Positions 11,301 to 21,789 of a DNA stretch of 64,000 nt are shown here, one piece after another. Made by a program: the position numbers and the translations under genes. Below the pieces are notes generated by a model. It saw only the letters and a list, made by a program, of their open reading frames with translations, was not told where the DNA came from and searched no databases. Source of the DNA: Amborella trichopoda (lineage: Eukaryota; Streptophyta; Magnoliopsida; Amborellales; Amborellaceae); the NCBI RefSeq assembly GCF_000471905.2, contig NW_006499810.1:2563622-2627621 (forward strand). Reading direction: 5' to 3'. Each line of letters opens with the position of its first letter. Within the stretch, counting starts at the first letter, position 1.

Positions 11301-12150
11301 AACAATGAGGGTCTGAAGTTCGCTACCTGCCCCTTTCACCATGAGCAACAGTGTCCAGCGCCGTCCAGGGGTAGCGACACTGTTACTCCCTGGTTATGGG
11401 TGGTGATGCTTAATGCCGTCAAGACTCTCCCTCTTCGCCGTCTCACCCCTTCTCTTCTTCTCTGTTCTCTGGCTTGACTGAAGGGTAGACTCTAACACTA
11501 TCGTAGCAATCTGGTTCTCGAGCAGTATTGCAGTCATGTTGGTCATGAGTAACATGTCCGTCTTGCTATCACACCAGATTAGGATAGTCATGTCGGTCTT
11601 GGTTTCGAGTAGTATTGCCGTCCTGCCTGTCTAAGTTACCATGCCTGTCTTGCTACCACTCTGAGTCGATCATTGTACTGGTCCAGCTATCATGCTAGCC
11701 TCATTACCTTGTCAAGTCCTCTTTTGTTTTCTCTCTTTATTCAAACTCTCTTTTTCATCACTCTAACTTCTCATGAATGTGCATTGCCTTAAGACAAGGG
11801 TGGGTCCTTCGACCCACTTGTCGTGCAAGTTAACCATAATATTAGTGTGCAGAAAACAAGGAGATTACAAGTCAAGGGAGGCGATTTCAAACCAGCTGAA
11901 GCAGCTTGGGGGCTTTCTTTCATGATCTAAGAGAGTGCCCGTAAGAGTCAGCCTGAGTAAGTCATGGACCCAGGTGAGGTTGGTCTCCACCTCACAATCA
12001 AAATTCCTCTCTCACCAATTGGACACCTGCTCTTGTTCTGTGAACAAGGTTCTCGAGAGAGCGGTCTTAACTCCTAAGTCATCCAAACCTGAGACACGTG
12101 TCACCCGATTACCTAGATCTGGGGAGGTAAGATCAAGGCACCTAACGAGC

Positions 12151-12168
12151 TTGACGACTCTACTGGAG
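12151..12168 (+). other. T1 primer-binding site (tRNA-Arg type)
   Basis: TTGACGACTCTACTGGAG, two bases after the LTR end. T2 has TTGGCAACTCCACTGGGG and T3 TTGGCATCTCCACTGGGG at the same spot. TGGCGACTCCA-type sites are complementary to the 3' end of an arginine tRNA and are the known primer site of Tat/Ogre elements. T1's copy has 3 changes relative to the T2 form. Confidence 0.75.
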
Positions 12169-12236
12169 ACTTATTACCCCTTCGTCGGTTCACTATGCTT
12201 GATTAGCATCACCTTTTACTTTCTGCACTATATTTC

Positions 12237-13260
12237 ATGGCATCAGGGTTATTCAATCCATTCATCAAAGTTGGGGATTTTCTCATCCCTGCACTCATGA
12301 CCGTCCCAGGGAAGTGAGCTTCTCAAGCCTCGTTCGCTACACTCCTCTTGTGTCAGAACTCATAATCCAGCTCCCCGGTTCTTTCCTGGGTTGACACGAG
12401 AGGGGATTTGAAGGTCTGTAACTCCCCACTTCTTAACCCTGGTGGACCCTCCATTAGAGCCATTCGCATTGGTGACACACATGCACCATACAGAGCCTGT
12501 ACCCTGCTACTAGGAAGTCCCTTGCTGGTCATCTTGCTGAGGTACGCCGAAAGGCTTCCTTGTTTGTTTCCGCGAAAGGCAAGCAGATTGTCAATGCTCT
12601 TGAGAGTCACCGCAAGGCCGCTCCCCATACTCCTTCACCACCGCGAACCTCAATGCCTAGAGGCTCGACACATCAAGGGGGAGATCCTTCGACCTCCACC
12701 TCTCGCACACACTTGAAGGCTGGTCGTCGGACCATTGAAGCCACACCTTGGGGCAACTTTCATGCTGCCTTGAGTTTGCATCCAAGTCAAGGCCTTTCTA
12801 GGGCGACCCTGAGATGTGCCACACATCTGCATCCCATAGCTCAGGGCAAAGCCAGTGCTGTACCAGCTCGAGCACACAAGGTTGACCACTTTGTCCTGCC
12901 TCTTAGCAAACACAGCTCAACCCTGTGAGAGATGAGCTCCCACTCGGTCCCTCACAGACACGAGCTTGTAGGTCTCGGCTTCTTAAGGTCGAACCAGCAG
13001 ACCGGGCCAGGGTTGACTCCCAAGTCACCCGGATTTCTAACTCCAAAGGTGCACCCGCACCAACTTAATAGGTTCCTTCCTGATCCCGACTCAGGCAGAG
13101 TTGTGAACCAGTTCCTTCTTCTGTCGCTCTTCCTTCACCAGGCAAGCACCTCGAGACCTAGTACTCAAAGGTTTTCCTTAAGAATTCCATCTTGTGCCAC
13201 CCACCCCAAGTCAGCCATGTATCTAGACCTCACAAGGGAATTCGAGGCAAAGGCTTGAGG
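12237..13260 (+). pseudogene. T1 ORF1 / gag N-terminal region
   Basis: The likely start is ATG 12237, because MASGLFNPFIKVGDFLIP matches the T3 start MANGFYNPFIQIGDFLIP (ATG at 56954, minus) base for base in position after the PBS. A TGA comes after ~26 codons, and coding resumes in other frames. 12540-12930 reads SAKGKQIVNALESHRKAAPH, PRGSTHQGGDPSTSTS and HLHPIAQGKASAVP, each with a T3 counterpart. It is either a separate ORF1 upstream of gag, as known in Ogre elements, or the front of a very long Gag; the damage prevents a decision. No known domain recognised. Confidence 0.7.
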
Positions 13261-13469
13261 GCATATAGAAGCCTACAGACTCCAAGGCAGCACCCCAGAT
13301 TGCCCTCTATCTTGAGACCTCATTCTCTGCTCCAGCTAATAGACACAACCCTCGTATGCTCAAGAAAGATGGGTAGTCCATGTCTCCGACTCGATTCTAG
13401 ACTGAAATATATTGCAGCCTCACGATTAAGCAGAAGAGAGGCTTGTAGGTCCTAACTAGAGAGGCCCTT

Positions 13470-15780
13470 AAGGAAGTTGAGGTTATCACTCTTAATGACT
13501 TCTTACCTCACAATCCCTTCTTCCCTCTTCGGATTCAAAAAACTAAACGAGAAGTCCAAGATTGCTCGATGGTCACCGTCACTACAAAAGACCGAGCTGC
13601 CAAGAAGTCAGGGTCCCAAGACCATCAAGAATCGATCCTCACACAGTCGACGTACAAGGCTCGAGTCCAGTCGGGGCATGCTAAGCCCCTGTAGACTGAC
13701 TTGCCGTGTACGACTCGCTAACCTCGGCACTACTCCACCTGGCTCGGACCCTCTTGAAGAATTGGTCAGCGTCATGGTAATCAATGAGCCAGATGATGTC
13801 CAAGAAGAGTGGATGAACAGATTCGAGGTGATGATGCAGTACATCCTTGAAAGGATGGATTGCCTAGAGGCCTCCAAGCCCTCTACTTCTTATCCTCACC
13901 ATGAGGCCAACTCCAAGCCTGGAGTGGACACAACTCACAGGCAAACTCCCCCACCGGCCTCCCAAGACAGCTCTGCTCCCCGCATGGTTTCATAAACCGA
14001 CATAGATGCCATGGTGACCCACAGTCTAAAGAATAAGGTCCTGGGCTTGCAAGAGGCACCGCTTTACCAAAAGCCGTATCCCTTGTACATCGACTAGGTG
14101 TCATTTCCTCCAAACTATAAACTAGAAAAGCTCCCCTCGTTCAATGGTACTATGTCTCCCCACCAGTGTACCACTCACTTTCAAGCTGCTTATCGAGAGA
14201 CAGAAACTAAGGAGTGACTCTTCCTTCGTCAGTTCGTCGAAACTCTCGAAGGGCCAGCCTTCTAGTGATATGCTCAGCTATCTCCAAGCTCGGTGCACAC
14301 GTGGCAAGAAATGGAGCAGTTGTTTCACCAGTGCTTTTATGAAGTCTAGAGAGACGTGGAAACCATCGAGCTCCTCACTCTGACTCAAGACCCTGGTTAG
14401 CCAGTCGATAAGTTCATCACCCAATGGTGAGAGTTGGCAGCCTATCATGCCACTCCCATGACTGAAAGAGATGCAGTTCAGACCTACATATGAAATATGT
14501 TGTCCGAGATCGCCCTGCATGTTGAGGCCTCCAATCCACCGTCCATGCCAGAGCTCATCTCTAAAGCGGTTCATATAGAAGGTCTGTTCAAGAACCATTG
14601 TGGATCTCACCAACAGCCCTCTAGCTCGAGAAACAATCGGGGCATTGACAATTCTCGCTCCAACAATCGGGGCAATCAGCAAAAAACGATGATTAGCGCG
14701 GTCGCCACCGTGACTGACACTAAGAAAGCCGCCCCTCAAACTTTGGACCTCTCCAAGGCACAGACACCTCAGGCTGGAGGCAAGCAGCAACAGTCCTATA
14801 ATAGGGTCCTGACCCCTAAAAATATAAATCGAATTGACTACTGGATCCAGCACCAGAAGAAACACGAGAGGTATTGTGGCTATCGCAGGAGAGTAGGCCA
14901 CCCAACTGAAGAGTGTTATACGCTCAAAGAAATTATCGAATCCCTTATTAACAAGGGTCAGATCAAGCTCGAAGAGCTAAAGAAAGCATTCTGGCCAACT
15001 GAAGCTTCCGACATAGTGACACTCCGAGAGGATGACGAGGCACCCATTGTCCTCAGTGCACTACTCTCAGTAATGCTCAAAGAAGGTCTCATCACCTCGA
15101 AGCTGACAAGGCAGCCCAAGTTCCTAGAAGTTGAGAACCTCTGGTGTTCATATCATCTGATACAAGGCCAAGACCTAAGCGAATGCACTGGCTTCAACGA
15201 GCTCTTGGCAAAGAAGATGCAGCAGCACCATGAAGTTTATGGTAACCCAGAAGGACACCCTCAAGTCCCTGCTCAACCAGTGCAAGAAAACCTCTTGACA
15301 CAAGCCCAACAAAGTGCGCTAGACCCTCTGCAGGCCCTCTTCAAGGCGATGCTCCAACAAGGTCTCGTCACTCCCAAACTCGCCAGGCAACTTAAGCACC
15401 TTACTCAAGGTACAGAAAATATATGGTGCCCATACCACCACGTATGAGGCCATGAGCTGAAAGAATGCTCATGTTTCGAAGCTGTTGTGGCGAAGAAGGT
15501 ATGGAAAGGCCACATAGTCTACGCCATTCTCCCAAAACGCTTCCAATCCATCACTCCCATTCAAGAGGAAATCCCACTACAGGTCCCCTATGAGCATACA
15601 CTGGACCCTTCAAAACCCTCGACTTCTCAGCCTCAAGAACTCTACCATGGAAGAAGTAGGCTCAAGTCCCTGACACGCGAGGCAGTCCACCAAGCCAGAG
15701 CTACTCATCAGCTCAATAGGACGGATCAAACACCGCCCAAGGGATCTAGAAAAAGACAAGCACCCAAGTCAGCTCTCTGA
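13470..15780 (+). pseudogene. T1 gag
   Basis: Frame-broken Gag. 13477-13995 includes a DDVQEEWMNRFEVMMQYIL helix matched in T3. 14283-14600 carries the core text WQEMEQLFHQCFYEV, VETIELLTLTQDP, SEIALHVEASNPPSMPELI. 14497-15447 is a 316-codon open stretch with RYCGYRRRVGHPTEECYTL (CX3-4..GHX4C zinc finger, first His replaced) and then two copies of a module with LWCSYHLIQGQDLSEC and IWCPYHHV-stop-GHELKEC. The stop is TGA at about 15445. A Q-rich linker joins the two modules. It would form the particle and bind RNA. The tail to 15780 is basic (Arg/Lys/Gln). Confidence 0.85.
15051..15506 (+). repeat. In-frame tandem duplication of a zinc-finger module in T1 gag
   Basis: Unit 1 (15051-15223) and unit 2 (15329-15506) both read (S/Q)AL(L/F)..ML..GL(I/V)T.KL.RQ, then (L/I)WC.YH....(Q/H).L.EC, then AKK(M/V). 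T3 has only one unit (53801-54007, minus; MLQEGIITRKKARQ, HWCPYHQIRGHYLPEC). The duplication is therefore specific to T1 or its subfamily. Confidence 0.75.
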
Positions 15781-16440
15781 AGGAACCATATTCCTCAGCC
15801 ACCAATCGAGGGAGAATTTCTCAAGCCTCTTCCTCCATTACCGACCTTACAGGACTTCATCCCAAGCACAACTAGCGTTATCCCTTCATCCAACCAGATC
15901 AGCTGCTCGGGACTCGTCCAATACAAGTCTTGATACTAAAAGAACCCCTCAAAGGTCAGAGCCAAGGCAAGACCCAAAACACCCCCTTCATACGTCCAAC
16001 TCTGGCGACAATGTAGAAAGTTGTCCAGGACATTCTAACTCCACTTTTTCTTCTTCTCCTCCCTCCTCTTCTATTTCTTTCACAGGTGCGGTTTGGTAGT
16101 GCCCAAACTTCAACACTAAACAGAGAACTCAAAGGCACCAACATCAACAGATTGCAGCGGAAGCACCTAAGAAAGATGCTGGCCTAAGCGACTGGATTCT
16201 TGTTAGTCGTCGGCGCCCTGACAGCCCAAGCCAGGTCCAGCTCGTATGCCTGTGAGGCTTGTCACATGATTCAAGTTCATGAAGCACCACTCAGCTCGAG
16301 TCAAGTACTGAGTGACCCTAGTCATGATGCCATGGACTCCATGTTTGAAGCTGACCCTTTCATTACCTGGTCCGGCCAAGGACCGGAAATTGTTTCCCAG
16401 GTTAGGACCCTTTTAGAAGCTAAAATGTCAGGGTCATGAG
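15781..16440 (+). other. T1 gag-pol junction with candidate intron acceptor
   Basis: After the basic Gag tail the frame reads PLPPLPTLQDFIPS (about 15825-15870), matched in T3. A CT-rich tract at 16043-16080 ends CACAG at 16085, directly before sequence conserved with T3 (TTTGGTAGTGCCCAAACTTC). CHMIQVHEAPLSSS at 16260-16300 is also conserved. I found no D-S/T-G-A protease motif between gag and RT, so the protease appears lost or unrecognisable. Confidence 0.6.
16043..16085 (+). promoter_or_regulatory. Putative 3' splice site (pyrimidine tract + CAG)
   Basis: A near-pure CT run of about 38 bases ends in CACAG. T3 has the same arrangement at the homologous place (minus strand, CT run ending TGTAG at 53168-53167). 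Ogre elements are known to carry an intron between gag-pro and RT, which this fits. The donor site could not be fixed. Confidence 0.5.
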
Positions 16441-17510
16441 GCTCTGCACTTGAGATTGATAAGAAGGATCCTGAATCCCCTGATGAAGAATTGCAGGAAG
16501 CTTTAGAGGAGTGGGAAGAAGGGGGTCAGGCCACCACTGACGAGCTCGAAGAGATAAACTTAGGGGATGAGGCCGACTCAAGGCCAACTTTCATCTCAAA
16601 AAAAATGCCCTCTGAAGAGAAAGAAAGTTATATTTCCCTCCTCCGAGCAAACCGAGATGCCTTCGCCTGACATTAGCATGAGATGCCCGGTCTAGATCCT
16701 CAAATCGTTGTCCATCATCTCGGTATTGACTCATCCATCAAACCCATGTAGCAGAAATCAAGAAGGTTTAGACCCGACCTCGAGATGTAGAGCGATGTTG
16801 AGGTAAACAAGCTCAAGCAGAATGGATTCATACGTGAAGTCAAATACCCTAGATGGCAGACAAATGTTGTCTCTATCAAGAAGAAAAATGGCCAAATCAG
16901 GGTCTGTATTGACTACCATGACCTGAACACTGCCTGCCCCAAGGATAACTTCCCCCTGCCGTTCACTAAGATGCTTGTCGATTCCACCACTCATTGCCAT
17001 ATCTTCTCCTTCATGGATGGATATTCTAGTTATAATCAGATCAGGATGGCACCAGAGGATGAAGAGGCCATCGCATTCTTGATCCCAAAGGGTGTCTTTT
17101 CCTACACTGTGATGCCTTTCGGGTTAAGGAATGCCGGCACCACTTACCAGCGAGCCATGATGACCATCTTCAGGGACATGATGCACAAGGAGGTCGAGTG
17201 CTATGGGGATGACTTAGTGGTGAAGTATCAAGTAAAAGACACTTACATGGAGGACCTTAAAAAGGTATTTGAGCAGCTACGGCATCACTAACTCAAGTTG
17301 AACCCCTTAAAATGTGCTTATGGCATACGCTCAGGAAAGTTCTTAGTGTTCATCGTGAGGTATCGTGGGCTAGAGATTGAACCAGTCAAAATCAAGGCGA
17401 TCCAGGACATGCCACAACCTACAACCCTGCGTGAGCTTCGGTCTCTCCAAGGGCAGCTAGCCTACATTCAAAGGTTCACCTTGAACCTCTCAAGATGATG
17501 CAGGCCCTTT
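16440..17510 (+). pseudogene. T1 reverse transcriptase
   Basis: Ty3/gypsy RT. An acidic lead (PDEELQEALEEWEE, DELEEINLGDEAD) runs into RPTFISKKMPSEEKE, the usual pre-RT text. It is followed by FIREVKYPRWQTNVVSIKKK, CIDYHDLNTACPKDNFPLP, FMDGYSSYNQI (first catalytic Asp), VMPFGLRNAGTTYQRAM and CYGDDLVVK (catalytic Asp pair at about 17203-17214). The usual YVDD or YIDD box is YGDD here. Stops lie at about 16668, 16748, 16787 and 17289, and a frameshift at about 17500 precedes RNase H. Catalytic acids remain, but the frame does not. Confidence 0.93.
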
Positions 17511-17579
17511 TCACACCTACTAAAGAAACACACTCACTTCAGATGGGATGAGGGTGCCAAGCTGCACTCGATGATATCA

Positions 17580-18035
17580 AGCAGTACTTGTCGAATCCTC
17601 CGGTACTATCCACGCCAGTGTTAGGAAGGCCTCTCATCCTATACGTGACTGCTCTTGATGAGTCGCTAGGGGCACTCTTAGCACAAAACAATGATGGGGG
17701 CAAAGAAACAACACTCGATTATCTCAGCCGTAGGATGCAAGGTCCCAAGAAAAATTACCCTCCCATCGAAAAGATGTGCCTAGCCTTGATCTTGGCGGTA
17801 CAAAAGCTCTACCATTACTTGCTTGGTCATGAGGTCAAGCTAATATCAAAGGTGAACCTGGTCAGGTTCCTTATGACCAGGCCATGCCTGTTAGGACGCT
17901 TGCCCAAGTGGGCATTACTACTGATGGAGTTCGACATCATGACCACAGAGGACTGTCAAAGGTCAAGCCTTAACAGACTTTCTCACAGCTCACCCAGTCC
18001 CTTCAAGATCTCCCCTGTCAAGTGACCTCCTGGAT
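17580..18035 (+). pseudogene. T1 gypsy-type RNase H
   Basis: NPPVLSTPVLGRPLILYV, DESLGALLAQNNDGGKE, YLSRRMQGPKKNYPPIEK, LALILAVQKLYHYLLGHEV and LPKWALLLMEFDI are all standard text of the RNase H that follows RT in this lineage. The end (about 17955 on) shifts frame where other elements read KGQALADFL. A TGA closes the open frame at about 18023. It would degrade RNA in the hybrid; the neighbouring aRNH is thought to have taken over part of that role in Tat elements. Confidence 0.88.
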
Positions 18036-18053
18036 GAAGAAGTCTTTTGTACG

Positions 18054-18535
18054 ATGCTAACTCGGTTGTGGGAAATGTACTTTGACGGAGCATTCCAGTC
18101 TAATAAAGGGGGTGTCGGAGTCGTGTTCCTAACTCCCGATGGTGGAATGATTCCTCTATCCTTCTCACTCGTAGAGGAATTTTCTCATAATGAAGCTGAA
18201 ATTCAAGCCCTCATAAGCGGATTGGAGATCACCCATGAGCACCTAGAGTAGCTGAACATCTTCGGTGACTCTGAAGTCGTCGTCCGACAACTTAAGGGAA
18301 TTTATGACGTAAGGAAGGATACTCTCAAACCTTATCTAAGGAAGGATACTCTCAAGCCTTATCACGACACGACCAAATCTTATATGGCCCAGTTTGACGA
18401 TTTCTCCCTAAGTCATATCCATAAAAGGCTTAACTCACAGGCCGATGCACTCTCAAAGCTTGGTGCTATTATTCAACTATCTTCATCAAGGCCCACGCCT
18501 ATCTAGGTAATAGAATGGAGGCATGTTGACTTGAG
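18054..18535 (+). pseudogene. T1 archaeal-type RNase H (aRNH)
   Basis: A second RNase H, as acquired by Tat-lineage elements. The four catalytic positions can be read: Asp in MYFDGAFQSNKGG, Glu in HNEAEIQALISGL, Asp in FGDSEVVVRQLKG and Asp in NSQADALSKL. A TAG at about 18249 splits the domain. A 27-bp direct duplication (18310-18336 and 18337-18363) repeats RKDTLKPYL between the third and fourth catalytic positions. A TAG at about 18505 ends the stretch. Its presence between gypsy RNase H and integrase is diagnostic for the lineage. Confidence 0.88.
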
Positions 18536-19979
18536 AACCGAAGTTAATGTAGATGATGAGAGAGATGTCGTCTCTGAATGCCCACCTAACCCATTCAGAG
18601 CACTCCTTATAGCCAAGGATGTCATTAAGGCAGAGCAAGAAATGTCCCGAGGTAAAGAACCCAAGGCTGAGGAATAGGAGCTAGGATTCTTCGACCCGAT
18701 GTGCGCAGAAGTTGAAAAAGTGGAAGACTGGAGGGAACCTATCATGAACTTCATAAAGCATGGAAGGCTACCTGAGGAAAGGGCGGAACGCAACTGTATA
18801 CAACAGATGTCTACCAATTGTACCCTTCTTGATGGGGATGTTCTCTTTTGCCAATCATTTGACTGAATTCTCCTTAGATGCATCGATACAAAAGAAGCAA
18901 ATAAAGTACAGGAAGAAGTGCATTCAGGTATCTGCGAGCTGCACCAATTTGGCCCTATGCTCTATGAGCGCATATGTAGACTCGGTTATTATTAGCCTTC
19001 AATGGTGGCTGATACCCAAAACTATGAAAAAAATGCCAGGTGTGCCAAATGCACTCATCCCTCATTCATCAGCCCCCAGAGCCTCTCCATTCTATAGTGA
19101 CATCATGGCCCTTTTCCCAGTGGGGTATGGACATTGTAGGACCCATCGACCCTCCTTCTGCCTCGAGTCATGTCTTCATCCTAACAACGAAAGATTACTT
19201 TTCCAAGTGGGCTGAAGTGGTTCCTCTCAAGCAGGTTTCAGGGGCCACTGTGGTCAACTTTGCGAGTCACCACATCATATACTGGTTCGGGGTTCCAAAC
19301 CAAATAATCTCTGACAATGGCCCTCAGTTCAGAATCCATCAAGTCGACCTCTTAGTTAACTAGTTCGGTTTTTAGTGGAGGTACTCGACCATGTACCACC
19401 CTTGAGCAAATGGTTTAGCTGAGGCATTCAATAAAACCCTGTGTGGGGTGCTCTGGAAGTCGGTCTTAAAGTCAGAGAAGAATTGGCATGAGAGACTGCT
19501 TAAAGCTCTGTGAGCCTATCGCACCATCACTTGGAATGCTACAAATTCCACTCCTTATTCCCTGGTTTATAGAGGTGAGGCAGTTTTACCCCTCGAGTTT
19601 CAAATACCCTCACTCTGTGTTGTTATACGTCAGGGACTGACTGAAGATGAGAAAGTCAAGCTCCATTATCAGGAGTTGGATGCTCTTGATGAAAAGAGGA
19701 TAGAGGCTTAGTAAAACATTGAGCTTATCAGAAGAGAATGAAGAGAGCCTTTGACAAATCTGTCAAGGTTCGCTCATTCTCTCATAGGGATCTAGTCTTA
19801 GAAGTCAAGAGACTGATTGTCATGCATGGACACCGCAAAGGAAGTTTGACCCTAAGTGGGAAGGTCCCTTCATAATAAAAAAGGTCACACCGAACAAGGC
19901 ATATATACTGACAAACTCTGATGGAGAAGAGGCAATGTCCCCTATCAATAGGTGATATCTAAAGAAGTATTATCCCTGA
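18536..19979 (+). pseudogene. T1 integrase
   Basis: The linker (ECPPNPFRALLIAKDVI, FFDPMCAEVEKVEDW) leads to an HHCC finger (VHSGICELH ... CAKC, about 18915-19050). The core has WGMDIVGPIDPPSA (Asp), FGVPNQIISDNGPQF (Asp) and LAEAFNKTLC (Glu), so the D,D,E set survives. Frame changes occur at about 18780 and 19030, and stops at 19362, 19372 and beyond. The C-terminus reads NR-stop-YLKKYYP and ends with TGA at 19977-19979. X on the minus strand (46920-48083) is its homologue. Confidence 0.9.
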
Positions 19980-20429
19980 TGTGCTCTCAAAATGTGGTGC
20001 ATGCAGTAAAAAGAAAGAAATAGAAAAGAAAAATAGTAACCCAACTCAAAAGAAATTCATTTCTTTTATTGCAAAAAACCATTATTAGGGAGGTTACAAT
20101 ATAGTATCGACATTTGCTCTTGCTTCAGAGAAAAAGAGGATGTTCAAGTTGAAGTGTTACTCTTGCTTCCAAAGAGGACCAACCATTTCCAAGTCAGCTT
20201 CCACTCGTCTGACGAAGTACTACTGGTTTCCAAGAGAGGGCAGAAGTACTCTAATAGAGTCTATCAAACATACAAAGCGAACTTCCCTGGCAAGGAGTTG
20301 GCCAATGATGGATTCCCTTCCTCCAAAACAACTTGGACTTCACTGTTGCACTGGAGGACTTGGATTCCCATAGGCCACAGTGACTGAGACTTCTCGTTTG
20401 CCATCCCTCTTGGCCCCCAAGAGACATCA

Positions 20430-20715
20430 CTGTCAATGGTCATCGCCGCGTGCAACCCAACACCATGCGCAACCATCGTCATGTGCAACCCAACACCGTG
20501 CGCGACCATCGCCACATGCAACCCAATGTCGTGTGCAACCATAGCCACACTCAACCCAATGCCGTGTGAGACCATCACTGCATCCAACCCAACACCATGC
20601 GCAACTATCACCACATGCAACCCAATGTCGTGCCCGACCATCACCATGCGCAACTCAATGTCGTATTCTACCATCACCGCAGGCAGGCCAACTCCACGTG
20701 TGACCATTGCCGCGA
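20430..20715 (+). repeat. 33-bp minisatellite, ~9 units (ACCATCGCCACATGCAACCC)
   Basis: Units such as CCATCGCCACATGCAACCC plus AATGTCGTGTGCAA. Because the period is a multiple of three, long open frames run across it on both strands: 117 codons (+, 20436-20789; CNPTPCATIAT-like repeat) and 266 codons (-, 20264-21064; HGVGLHVAMVA-like repeat). Neither has non-repeat support. Diverged traces lie in X at about 46650-46760. Confidence 0.8.
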
Positions 20716-21789
20716 GCGGCATGCTGCGAAGCATGGCAGTCACTGTGAGAAGCTTAACGTCGTGCGAAGCCAGCATTGCATGTGACTGAATGTCGTGCAT
20801 GCCCTTGACGTGCTCAGGCTCCCACCGTCCCCAATTTCTAAGGGGCATTAACCCTCGTGCCTCTTCGGTTTCTCCAATTATTTCCCCTCGGTGATGGTCA
20901 ACATTCTCGTGACCATTTGCCTCCCTCGCAATCCGTCTAGTTTCCTCAAAAACTCTCCCCCGTCCGCCGGGACCCCCCCGTTTGACCCTGTTCTTTCCCC
21001 TTCCAATGTTTCCTCTCCTCACCAAAAATACTCCCCTGTCCGCCAGGAACCCCCGGGAACTCACTCCTACCGATCGGGAAACCCTTCCCCGTCTATTCCC
21101 TCTCTTCCATCAGTGACTGAAGCTAACGAAAAGCCACCATAATTCCTAAAAAAGTTCCCCTGTGATCTTGCGGATTGCCCTTTTCCTTTCTTCGCACTCC
21201 TCAACTCACCAAAATTTCACTGTGTTTTCTGTGAGCCCACTACTATTCCCCTTCTTCTCTTCCAATAACTAGAAGGTCGTCAAAGTCCCCTAACCCTTTT
21301 GCAACTTGTTGGGAATCACAGAACTACTAGAAAACCACTGGAATTCCGATAGAGTACCACTGTGACTCTCGCAGTTCATCAGAGTCTCAATGAAGCCCTG
21401 TGAAGCTCCCTGTTCCCTGCTCAGAAGGTCTCAGCACTCTTTGAAAAATTTCACAAGCGCTCTATGAAGACGTACGACGCGCTGAAGTTTGCTGAAGAGC
21501 TTCTGAAGGCCTGTATACTGTGAGTTTTGGCTAGGAAACTCTGGTCGAAAGTCTCTTGATGGAAGCTTCGACACTCTCTCTCTGAAACTCACTTCATTGT
21601 TTTACCTTTCGGTAAAACAGTAAAATGGGGTTTATGCCCTTTTATACTCAGTAGGGCCACAAAGTTCCCCTCACAAGTTCAAAATTATGCCCCAGTCTGT
21701 GTCCTTATAAGGCAATTGATCCAAGATGGGGTGGGTTAAGCTCGAGGACCAAATACTAGTCGCTATGACCTGTGCCTCATGAACCCCGT

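Larger units (their letters stand above)
9023..12148 (+). mobile_element. 5' LTR of T1, subfamily A (3126 bp)
   Basis: It begins TGTTTGAAG and ends at the CCTAACGA that sits two bases before the PBS. Other copies end CCTAACCA. It aligns over its head with the minus-strand LTRs ending at 39155, 43833 and 59061 and with the plus-strand LTR at 48084: shared GGAATAAA, GGTCAATAAAGCCT and GGAAATTTTGAC-type blocks. Inside are a putative TATA box (10321-10330), an AATAAA (10369), a CT-rich tract (10460-10570), a minisatellite (10745-11300) and a conserved 3' block (11760-12148). Confidence 0.88.

Noticed and set aside
10343..11308. Four overlapping plus-strand frames of 74-168 codons
   Set aside because: LTR CT tract and minisatellite; repeat-derived peptides with no family resemblance.
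20264..21064. 266-codon minus-strand frame as a host gene
   Set aside because: Mostly a 33-bp repeat with period divisible by three; listed only as a curiosity.
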